The position numbers and the translations under genes are program-made. This document shows, in pieces, positions 1 to 6,227 of a stretch of 9,808 nucleotides of DNA (positions within the stretch are counted from its first letter, which is position 1; every line of letters begins with the position of its first letter). Where the stretch lies: assembly GCA_910577575.1 (NCBI GenBank), contig CAJTOG010000068.1, positions 1-9,808 on the forward strand. Direction: 5' to 3'. The notes beneath the pieces are model-generated. The model searched no databases. It was given only the letters and a program-made list of their open reading frames with translations, and was not told the origin of the DNA. This stretch comes from an uncultured Ruminococcus sp. (GTDB lineage Bacteria > Bacillota > Clostridia > Oscillospirales > Ruminococcaceae).

Positions 1-730
1 ATAGATGATATTCTGCTTGAAAATGCAAAGGTAATAACTTTATCTCATTGTTAGTGAGGTATCTACTATAATTTAAAGCTTCATCGGAAGTTTGAATTGT
101 AATATTCTCAACAACATTATTATTTTTTTTACTGCTCTGAACATTTCTGATTTCATTAAAAATCGAATTTAGTGTTTCTTCTTTGGGAACAATGTTTGGA
201 TGATTTCTTATGATACTTCTTACATACTCACTTGGTCTTTTATCATTATCAATTACGAATTTCAATTTTTTTAAAAAACTGCATATATTTTCATCAGTCA
301 AGTCAGATTCAGATATGTATTTCTTTTTCTTACCTTCTTCAATTAAGCCTACTTTTATTTTATCTAATGCAGAATCCTTAATATTTGTTATATCAAAAGC
401 ATTTTTAGAACAATCTATACATACTGTACTTGATACTGTTCCTATAAATATTATATAAGCATTAAAATCAAATTCACTCATATAATTTTTAAAAAGAGTT
501 ACTAATTCTTTTCCAATTTTTTTAGGTCCAACATTATGGTCTCCTTTTGATTGAAGGTCCCAAAGTTTTGTTGACATTGTATCCATCCCAGTTAAATCAT
601 TAAAAAAGTCTACTATAAAATAGTATATTTCATCACTATCTGGCATGAAGTTCATAAGATATAATAATGCTTTAGTTTCAGCATCAGAGCCTGGTTTTCT
701 TAATTTTTCTGAAGATTTAACGGTATACAA
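1..730 (-). CDS. Partial gene of unknown function with PD-(D/E)XK nuclease-like N-terminus (3' end outside window)
   Basis: The minus strand is open without a stop from position 751 to the left edge, giving about 243 codons of protein-like sequence. I do not recognise the family. Near the N-terminus are a Glu (AETKALL, about residue 18), an Asp (IVDFFND, about 41) and a Q-x-K (KLWDLQSKG, about 60-62). Their order and spacing resemble a PD-(D/E)XK nuclease core, as in Cap4/DUF4297-like or Mrr-like proteins; this is motif inference only. A Lys-rich, mostly helical stretch follows (IGKELVTLFKNYMSEFDFN). The start is unusual. No ATG lies between the upstream in-frame stop (752-754) and the signature. 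The best choice is TTG at 728-730, preceded by AAGAAGGA with a 9-nt spacer. ATG at 647-649 would remove the Glu. A possible -10 (TATACT, minus, 792-797) lies upstream. Base composition is very AT-rich, like its right-hand neighbour, suggesting acquired DNA. Confidence 0.6.
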   Translation of the reverse strand, partial: MYTVKSSEKLRKPGSDAETKALLYLMNFMPDSDEIYYFIVDFFNDLTGMDTMSTKLWDLQSKGDHNVGPKKIGKELVTLFKNYMSEFDFNAYIIFIGTVSSTVCIDCSKNAFDITNIKDSALDKIKVGLIEEGKKKKYISESDLTDENICSFLKKLKFVIDNDKRPSEYVRSIIRNHPNIVPKEETLNSIFNEIRNVQSSKKNNNVVENITIQTSDEALNYSRYLTNNEIKLLPLHFQAEYHL

Positions 731-881
731 AGCACATTTTCCTTCTTTCAATCAAAAATTCTTACTCACAATAAAAAATGTCATACAAATTAGTATACTT
801 GAACTTATTACTTCAGCGATTAAATATTGACAAAAAATAATATTGAATTGTAACATTATGTGGTATGCATTCTTATCGACA

Positions 882-903
882 TATTATTGCCGAAGTAATA
901 ATA
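882..903 (-). other. AT-rich hairpin with a UUCG loop in the intergenic gap
   Basis: Between the two leftward genes, TATTATTGC and GTAATAATA pair around a 4-base loop. Read on the minus strand, the loop is UUCG closed by a C-G pair, an exceptionally stable tetraloop, with one A-C mismatch next to it. No U-tract follows on either strand, so it is not a convincing terminator. It could be an mRNA-processing or stability element between the two genes. The rest of 731-966 shows no gene. Confidence 0.25.
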
Positions 904-966
904 CCTATTTTACACTCTCATTACACCCACGCAAAATTTCTACTCATAGTTCACGCCTTCTCTATA

Positions 967-2721
967 TCACAAATCAATGATTAAACTCGCATCATGTCCT
1001 GTAGTAACAACATTCTTTTCATTATATTGAAAAACAGGAGAAAGCTTCTTGAATTTTTTTAGCAAGCATTTCTTTGCATATGATGGGTTACATTCAGTAT
1101 TTTTTGCTTCAAAGAAACAAACTTGTCCATTTTTTCTGAATGGATTAATCACAATGCCATCAAATTCACAGCTTTTTTCGCCTTGATTCTGCGGAGTGTA
1201 TACAACAATGCTTGCAGGAACAATAATTGAAGTATCATTTATAGTATCATAACTTAAATAATCTCGGATAAATTCTACCTCATGACGCTCGTCTTCTGTT
1301 CCTAATCCACACTTCAATAATTCATAAATACCTTTTAGTCTTGATTTTTTACCACGAGTACATATAACACAAATTTTCGAATGTACTGTAGGGTTAATTA
1401 CAATCTTATTACCCGAAAACAGATAATACAAAAAGAATTTGACCGATAATAAATAACGCTTATCACTTTCGGAAATATCAAGCATTTTCAGTGAAGAAAT
1501 CACCTTTTTTAAAATTCGGAAAGTGGTATGAAGTTTATCATGATTATAATTATTAACCGCAACAACTATTGTGTGTTCAACAGAATAGCGATTATAATAC
1601 CCAAATTTAATTCCATTAGTATGTCTCAATGCATTAAACAAGTTATTAAATGCTACTGACTCATCTCTATCAAATGTCAGTTTCAGAATATTATCTTTAT
1701 CAAATCGTTTATTCTGTGGATAATCCTTATAATTCAAAACACTGTTAATGGAAATGAATAAATCATAGTAATTATCAATGGTTTGCTCGCTTAACTTTCG
1801 TCGCATTAAATTAGAAATCTGATAATAGCAAATTGCACTTGAAGATTCGTTATAAACAATATCGTTAAGGAGTTTGCCAATTGCATCAACAAGATGCTGT
1901 GGTGAAGAACGGTTATTATATTCAGACAACAATTCTCTGAATAACACAATCAGATTATTCTTATTTCCAATATCTATTGTCAAAGGCGTTTTTGCAATTT
2001 GTAAGTCATAAGCAATATAGGAAAAATCTCTTATGCGTTTAAACAGGTCAAATGCATAATGTAATTTACTGTTTTCTGGAAGTTTATTTATGTTTAAATA
2101 TGAATATAGTATGTTTTTAGCAAGAGTAACAGAGAATTTACTTTGGTCGCACTGTTCCAGTACCAGTAATGAATTTAACAGATGAAATCGCTGATAATTT
2201 CCCTTGTCTATAAATTCTTGAGCTTTCTCTTTATACATTTCATTATCACAAGCATTTACCAAAAGATTACGAAACTCAGAATTCTCTTTTGCATACATTA
2301 TTACCGCTCTTGAAGCAGTAAATGTATTATAGAAATGCCCTGCACTGTAGATAATAGATAAAATCTGTAAAATATCAGCAAGGGTGACTGTATTTTCATC
2401 AGAAATAAAATTGACATCACTCAGAAAGTCATTATCGCACAATTTACTATTATAAGTGAATTTTAATTCTGTACGTAAGCCTTTCTTTATAAGCTGATGA
2501 AAATATAATTGCAAAAATATATAGTCGAGCCGTGATTTCTTTAATTTCGTTTTTACTTTAATAGGTCCCAATTGTGGAATAGCTGAAAGTCTGTTGATAA
2601 TACCAATGCTCTTCAATTCGGAATACAATTCTTCTGCATAAAGGAAGAGGTCAATATTCGCAATCACTGTAGTGCTACGACTTTTGGCTGTGGGAAGCAA
2701 ATTGTAATTATGAATTCCCAT
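967..2721 (-). CDS. Hypothetical protein, 584 aa, with C-terminal PD-(D/E)XK-like motif
   Basis: This is a long intact gene of a family I cannot name. ATG at 2719-2721 is preferred because AAGGAGG (2729-2735) lies 7 nt upstream; the GTG one codon earlier sits only 4 nt from it. Near the C-terminus, CEFDGIVINP is followed by VCFFEAKNT, giving Asp at about residue 521 and E-x-K at about 538-540. That is the D...(D/E)XK pattern of restriction-like nucleases. The N-terminal part (INRLSAIPQLG, then KKSRLDYIF, later IIYSAGHFYNTF) faintly resembles HD-domain phosphohydrolases such as dGTPases. However, the His and His-Asp positions are Lys/Tyr and Tyr-Ser, so an active HD site is not supported. The middle is alpha-helical with no signal peptide or membrane segment. 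It has its own strong promoter (2806-2834). A plausible but unproven role is anti-phage defence or another DNA-directed function together with the next gene. Confidence 0.85.
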   Translation of the reverse strand: MGIHNYNLLPTAKSRSTTVIANIDLFLYAEELYSELKSIGIINRLSAIPQLGPIKVKTKLKKSRLDYIFLQLYFHQLIKKGLRTELKFTYNSKLCDNDFLSDVNFISDENTVTLADILQILSIIYSAGHFYNTFTASRAVIMYAKENSEFRNLLVNACDNEMYKEKAQEFIDKGNYQRFHLLNSLLVLEQCDQSKFSVTLAKNILYSYLNINKLPENSKLHYAFDLFKRIRDFSYIAYDLQIAKTPLTIDIGNKNNLIVLFRELLSEYNNRSSPQHLVDAIGKLLNDIVYNESSSAICYYQISNLMRRKLSEQTIDNYYDLFISINSVLNYKDYPQNKRFDKDNILKLTFDRDESVAFNNLFNALRHTNGIKFGYYNRYSVEHTIVVAVNNYNHDKLHTTFRILKKVISSLKMLDISESDKRYLLSVKFFLYYLFSGNKIVINPTVHSKICVICTRGKKSRLKGIYELLKCGLGTEDERHEVEFIRDYLSYDTINDTSIIVPASIVVYTPQNQGEKSCEFDGIVINPFRKNGQVCFFEAKNTECNPSYAKKCLLKKFKKLSPVFQYNEKNVVTTGHDASLIIDL

Positions 2722-2805
2722 CACTTTTCCTCCTTAAACCACTTTTATATCAGATATGGTAAATCTTCCTTGTAATTTCAATTAAATTTACAATAATCCA
2801 TAATA

Positions 2806-2834
2806 ATTATATCACATCCAACTGGTTTTTTCAA
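2806..2834 (-). promoter_or_regulatory. Sigma-A promoter of the 584-aa gene
   Basis: Reading leftward, -35 TTGAAA (2829-2834) is separated by 17 bp from a perfect -10 TATAAT (2806-2811), with a TGA extended -10 element directly before it. Transcription should begin near 2799, leaving a leader of about 78 nt before the ATG at 2721. Confidence 0.75.
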
Positions 2835-2857
2835 GACTTTTCACCAAAATAAAAATT

Positions 2858-2890
2858 CCGTAAGCTCAATTAAGAGCCTACGGGATTTTT
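2858..2890. terminator. Bidirectional intrinsic terminator hairpin
   Basis: CCGTAAGCTC (2858-2867) pairs with GAGCCTACGG (2874-2883) with a single A-C mismatch and a 6-nt AT loop. It is followed by five T on the plus strand, and on the minus strand by GAATTTTTATTTT, so it could stop transcription either way. It lies between two divergent promoters and does not follow any intact gene in this window. Confidence 0.6.
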
Positions 2891-3067
2891 CTCACTATAT
2901 TTGCATCCTCTTATCAATATATTCTTCAATCGAATGTTTCCACTTTCACATTATTGCAGATTTATACAGATTGTTTCAATATTGGCAAAAAAGAGAATAA
3001 GACCTTATTACTCGAAAAATAAATAATTCAAAATAAGTTCTCATACAGATTTGCTTTTCATATATCA

Positions 3068-3096
3068 TTGACTTTTTTTCTTATTTGTGATATAAT
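3068..3096 (+). promoter_or_regulatory. Sigma-A promoter of the Cys-rich small gene
   Basis: TTGACT (3068-3073), a 17-bp spacer and a perfect TATAAT (3091-3096) with a TGA extended -10 make a near-consensus vegetative promoter. The expected start is near 3103, about 38 nt before the ATG. The 11 bases TGTGATATAAT ending in its -10 are identical to those of the divergent promoter at 2806-2834. Confidence 0.8.
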
Positions 3097-3140
3097 CAAC
3101 TCAACAACAAATCGACATTTGCAAATGGAGTGAATTTGAA

Positions 3141-3392
3141 ATGTGCATGGAATGCTATGTTGATAAAAACAGAATAACACCATTATTAAATCCATTGGAC
3201 TGTTTAGAAAATCATACACAATATATCTGCGGAACTTGCGGACGATGCATTTGCATTGAACATGACCCAAAACGTGGATTGCAACAATGGAATTTACCTT
3301 TTAGATCTTTAGAAATCGCCAAATTGTATTTACGAACTGCCGATTATAGTATGAAAAAGCCATGTGGTATTTATGAGTTAAACCTATTTTAG
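3141..3392 (+). CDS. Small Cys-rich (putative zinc-binding) protein, possibly C-terminally truncated
   Basis: An 83-residue protein with an N-terminal CxxC (residues 2-5) and a central ICGTCGRCICIEHDP cluster (about 30-43) containing four Cys and one His. This spacing suggests one structural zinc site. The following segment, PFRSLEIAKLYLRTADYSMKKPCGIYE, has the regular look of a conserved clostridial small-protein family whose function I do not know. From memory, relatives continue for some tens of residues after GIYE, whereas this copy stops four residues later, so the tail may be lost; a database alignment is needed. A GGAG ribosome site lies 10 nt before the ATG. The strong promoter at 3068-3096 drives it. 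No terminator follows closely; the first candidate is near 3591. Confidence 0.65.
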   Translation: MCMECYVDKNRITPLLNPLDCLENHTQYICGTCGRCICIEHDPKRGLQQWNLPFRSLEIAKLYLRTADYSMKKPCGIYELNLF

Positions 3393-3479
3393 AGGTAAAT
3401 ATCCCTCCCCTATTCAGCCAACAGAAAACGGCATTTTTTGAAAAGTGACGATACTACGTTGTTTTAAGGACATAAAAAT

Positions 3480-3591
3480 GTGCCCCTATTTTGTATCAAA
3501 ATAAGGGTGCAGGTATGGCAAGTAACCAAGCAAATGATACAATGCACCCTAAATTTTCAGGAACGCAAAAGGGTGCAATTTGCACCTTTTT
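3480..3591 (+). promoter_or_regulatory. Candidate transcription attenuator with four mutually exclusive arms
   Basis: A first hairpin pairs TATTTTG (3487-3493) with CAAAATA (3497-3503) and CCC with GGG across one mismatch, reaching into arm 1. Arm 1 is AGGGTGCA (3504-3511), arm 2 TGCACCCT (3543-3550), arm 3 AGGGTGCA (3570-3577) and arm 4 TGCACC plus T5 (3581-3591). Arms 1 and 2, 2 and 3, and 3 and 4 are each complementary. Pairing 2 with 3 would therefore block the 3-4 terminator, and pairing 1 with 2 would permit it. I recognise no known riboswitch class. It could control read-through from the small-gene promoter into the AAA-ATPase gene, or it may simply be a repeat-derived structure. Confidence 0.35.
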
Positions 3592-3646
3592 GATAAACCA
3601 CAAGACTTATGAATTTTTACAAGCGATCGCTTGCCAGAATTCATAA
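3515..3646 (+). CDS. Possible 43-aa small ORF overlapping the structured region
   Basis: An ATG at 3515, with AAGGG 7 nt upstream, opens 43 codons beginning MASNQANDTMHPKF and ending FLQAIACQNS before TAA. Composition is protein-like and it spans arms 2-4 and the palindrome, so it could be a leader peptide. I recognise no family, and overlap with strong inverted repeats makes chance translation quite possible. Confidence 0.2.
   Translation: MASNQANDTMHPKFSGTQKGAICTFLINHKTYEFLQAIACQNS
3567..3591 (+). terminator. Terminator-like hairpin
   Basis: AAAAGGGTGCA and TGCACCTTTTT form an 11-bp stem (one G-U pair) around a 3-nt loop. The GC core followed by five T resembles an intrinsic terminator, and the symmetry lets it work on either strand. 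It is the first plausible terminator downstream of the Cys-rich gene. Confidence 0.5.
3607..3646. repeat. Nested inverted repeat (40 bp) with a central perfect palindrome
   Basis: TTATGAATT (3607-3615) and AATTCATAA (3638-3646) are perfect inverted repeats. They enclose CAAGCGATCGCTTG (3620-3633), itself a perfect 14-bp palindrome. The whole can fold as one hairpin with a small internal loop. It has no U-tract, so it is not a terminator. It may be a protein-binding dyad, a REP-like element or a mobile-element relic. Confidence 0.6.
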
Positions 3647-3699
3647 ATTTTGCGAACCTTATTCCATCTCGCATTTTCATTTATCGAAAGAAATTGTAG

Positions 3700-3728
3700 T
3701 TGCTTTTTCGGTGCAGATATGGTATACT
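3700..3728 (+). promoter_or_regulatory. Promoter of the AAA-ATPase/nuclease gene
   Basis: TTGCTT (3700-3705), a 17-bp spacer and TATACT (3723-3728), with TGG just before the -10 as an extended element. It predicts a leader of about 23 nt carrying GAGGTG (3746-3751) before the ATG at 3758. The promoter is intact although the gene is broken. Confidence 0.6.
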
Positions 3729-3757
3729 AAAATAAAAGGGAATGCGAGGTGAGCATT

Positions 3758-5304
3758 ATGAAACGCTCTTTTAATATTACGGGAGCCTGCAATCCGCAGG
3801 AACATTACATGGTAAATCTGGACAGCAGATTGGCAGAAATCAAAAAAATGGTGGATTCCGGAAAATATTTTGTTATCAACCGTGGAAGACAGTATGGAAA
3901 GACTACGACGCTTAATGCATTAGAGAATTATCTTAATCAAGACTATATTGTAGTCAGTATGGACTTTCAATTTCTTGATGCAAGCGATTTTGAAAATAAA
4001 GAAACGTTTGTGACAGCGTTTGCACAGGAATTAAGCGAATTGGTTGATGGAGAATATCAAATTTCCAAAGAATTAACTGAACAACTTCGTAAAATTGCAG
4101 ACGGTGCAGATGGCTTTACTCGTATGGCAAATCTTTTTAAATGGATCAGTTTATAGTGTAGAAACACATCAAATCCCATTGTATTGATCATAGATGAAGT
4201 TGACAGTGCCTCTAACAATCAAGTATTTTTGGACTTTCTTGCACAACTTCGGGGATATTATCTGAATCGTAATAAGAAACCAACTTTCCAATCCGTCATT
4301 CTCGCCGGAGTTCATGATATACGAAATCTTCGTCAAAAAATCTGTCCAGATGCAGAACATAAGCATAATAGTCCATGGAACATCGCTTCGCCTTTCGAGG
4401 TGGATATGAGTTTCTCACCTGATGACATTGCAGGTATGCTAACTGATTATGAAAATAACCACCATACAGGAATGAATATTGCGGATATTTCGCAGCTGAT
4501 TTATGATTATACTTCGGGGTCTCCAGTATCTGCAAGCTGATGGATGAAAATTTCAAATGGTCAGAAAGTGCAGTTGCAGAAGCTGTCAAAGTGATTCTTA
4601 AAGAAAATAATGCACTGTTTGAATCGCTGATCAATAAAATAGAAGATTACCCGGATTTATACGATTATCTGTATCAAATCTTGATTGAGGGCAGACGTAT
4701 CTCATATAATCCTGATGATTCTGTAATTAAACTGGCGATGATGTACGGATTTTTGAAAGAAGAAAACGGCTCAGTTGTAATAGCAAACCGTATTTTTGAA
4801 ACACGTCTTTACAATGCAATTCTGACAAATAAGCAGATGCAGAAGACATCAATTTTCAAAGCTGGTGAAAATGACAAATCCCAGTTCATTTCAGGCAATC
4901 AACTGAACATGGAACTTATTCTCAAAAAGTTCATTCTGCACTTCAACGATATTTACGGTTCACAGCCTGATAAATTCAAAGAAGATGACGGCAGAAAATT
5001 ATTCCTGCTTTATCTAAGACCAATTATCAACGGCATAGGAAACTATTATATCGAAGCACAAACCCGTGACCAGAGACGTACAGATGTGATCATTGACTAT
5101 CTCGGAAAGCAGTATATCATCGAGATGAAAATCTGGCACGGCGATGAATACAATACGCAGGGCGAGAAACAATTGTCCGAATATCTGGACTATTATCATA
5201 TTGATAAAGGCTATCTGCTCAGTTTTAATTTCAACAAAAATAAGAAAAGCGGTATGCATACCATCAAGCTTAACGGCAGAACAATTGTGGAAGCTATCGT
5301 CTGA
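3758..5304 (+). pseudogene. Broken AAA-ATPase-like / PD-(D/E)XK nuclease family protein
   Basis: The three open pieces (3758-4156, about 4157-4530, about 4531-5304) are consecutive parts of one protein of about 515 residues, of the clostridial family combining an N-terminal AAA-ATPase_like domain with a C-terminal PD-(D/E)XK_9 domain. Walker A is GRQYGKTT (residues 43-50) and Walker B is VLIIDEVD (about 140-149). The C-terminal nuclease-like motif is RTDVIIDYL followed by IIEMKIWHG. Start ATG 3758 lies 8 nt after GAGG; the GTG at 3749 falls inside the ribosome site. There are two lesions. A TAG at 4154-4156 interrupts KWISL-CRNTSNP in an otherwise continuous frame. At about 4521-4531 the conserved stretch after YTSG is shortened and the frame changes, so CKLMDENFKW continues in another frame. 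Neither piece has both a full ATPase and nuclease. The family is often multi-copy; its role is unknown to me. The only Met restart after the second lesion is at 4540. Confidence 0.85.
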
Positions 5305-5327
5305 TTTTCATTCTATATAAAGCAATT

Positions 5328-5368
5328 CCGCCGCAGTAGTCAATTTGATTACTACGTCGGCGGTTTTT
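5328..5368 (+). terminator. Intrinsic terminator after the AAA-ATPase pseudogene
   Basis: CCGCCG (5328-5333) pairs with CGGCGG (5358-5363), an inner GTAGT/ACTAC stem follows after a small internal loop, and five T come next on the plus strand. It sits 23 nt after the TGA at 5302-5304 and touches the end of the convergent sirtuin gene. Confidence 0.8.
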
Positions 5369-6227
5369 ATCCTATCTCCCGAAGCACTTCTGCAATATCC
5401 CCGTTGATACATATGGATTTGCCTTTCAGCTCTTCCGGACAAAATGCTTCTCCAGAATTAATGCAGGCATACACCGCATTCGGATTCTTATCCGTCATCT
5501 GCCAGAACGGATATTTGATAATAACGGGCGTATTGAATCCCACACCGAGTTCAAGGAACAAGACATCTGTATTCTGGTGGCGGCGTAAAAAATCGCTGTA
5601 TCTCTCGCTTGCCCTGTACCATTCTTCATCTTGTACAAACGTATCATCACAACGAAGATTCATTGTCATGGGTTTACTGCACTTCGGAATAAGTTCAAAC
5701 GGAATACGCATATTCTTCTGTTCAGCAACCATTCTGCGAATCAGCTCTTCATTATCATAGGTTACGTTATGACATGGCTCTACACACTGGAATAATCCAT
5801 AATCTCCTTGCGTATAGAAACGACGTTTTTTATCAAATCCTGCCTTCTGAAACTGGTGATCCACATTTGTCGTCAATACAAAATAATTCTTGTCTTTTAC
5901 AAATTCTAAAAGTCTTTTGTAAGTATCATTTTGAGCGTTCATATAGCGGTTGATGCAGATGTACCTCGATCAGTATGCCCAGTGTTCCTCCAGTGTTTCA
6001 AAGGGATAAAATCCGCCGGAGTACATGTCTTTGAAATGATATTTTTCGATGAAATCGGCAAAATATTTATGAAAACGTTTCCCGGAATACGCGAATCCGG
6101 CGGCCGTGGAAAGTCCTGCACCTGCACCAATTACAACAGCATCAGCAGTTTTGATTTTATTTTTCAGCCGTTCAATACTATCCCAGTAACTGCCTGTAGA
6201 TTTCGTCATCGCTCTCTTTAAAAACAT
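5367..6227 (-). pseudogene. SirTM-class sirtuin (protein ADP-ribosyltransferase), interrupted by an in-frame TGA
   Basis: SirTM proteins are macrodomain-linked sirtuins. In Staphylococcus aureus and Streptococcus pyogenes they use NAD to mono-ADP-ribosylate a lipoylated GcvH-like protein rather than deacetylate. Reading through the stop gives about 286 codons, the normal length. The NAD-binding loop is GAGAGLS (34-40), TTNVDH is at 119-124, and YTQGDYG is at about 138-144. Its Gln (about 140) replaces the catalytic His of ordinary sirtuins, a SirTM hallmark. Four Cys (QCVEPC, PKC, LRC) look like the zinc ribbon. The frame is unchanged throughout, but codon 86 is TGA (5970-5972) within HWAY-stop-SRY, where relatives have Trp, so one TGG-to-TGA change explains it. 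A restart at ATG 5942 would lack the NAD-binding loop and be inactive. The start ATG 6227 has AAGGTGA 6 nt upstream and overlaps the end of the macrodomain gene, indicating coupling. Confidence 0.88.

Larger units (their letters stand above)
2722..3140. other. Divergent intergenic region, no credible gene
   Basis: This gap separates the leftward 584-aa gene from the rightward Cys-rich gene. It contains their two outward-facing promoters and, between them, an isolated hairpin (2858-2883). On the minus strand just right of that hairpin (about 2905-2960) only short frames interrupted by stops occur, for example one ending HSIEEYIDKRMQI. They could be the decayed end of a lost gene that once used the hairpin as its terminator, but this is speculative. 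Confidence 0.5.
3393..3757 (+). other. Structured intergenic region without a clear gene
   Basis: This stretch holds no gene longer than 43 codons. It contains, in order, a hairpin at 3480-3510, a set of four complementary AGGGTGCA/TGCACC arms ending in a terminator-like hairpin (3504-3591), a nested palindrome (3607-3646), and the promoter and ribosome site of the broken AAA-ATPase gene (3700-3757). Confidence 0.6.

Noticed and set aside
210..830. Two rightward open frames (210-458 and 645-830).
   Set aside because: They are antisense shadows of the minus-strand partial gene, lack ribosome sites and have low-complexity hydrophobic translations.
3058..3270. 70-codon leftward frame over the Cys-rich gene.
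   Set aside because: It overlaps a strong rightward promoter and a Cys-patterned protein, and its translation has no recognisable character.
3480..3646. CRISPR array or insertion-sequence ends from the repeated GGGTGCA motifs.
   Set aside because: The repeats are only 8 bp, alternate in orientation and are unequally spaced; no transposase, target duplication or spacer-like regularity is present.
5970..5972. TGA read as Trp (alternative genetic code or selenocysteine).
   Set aside because: TGG is used for Trp throughout and TGA ends the 584-aa gene and the AAA-ATPase pseudogene; no selenocysteine-type hairpin or context is apparent. One mutation is simpler.
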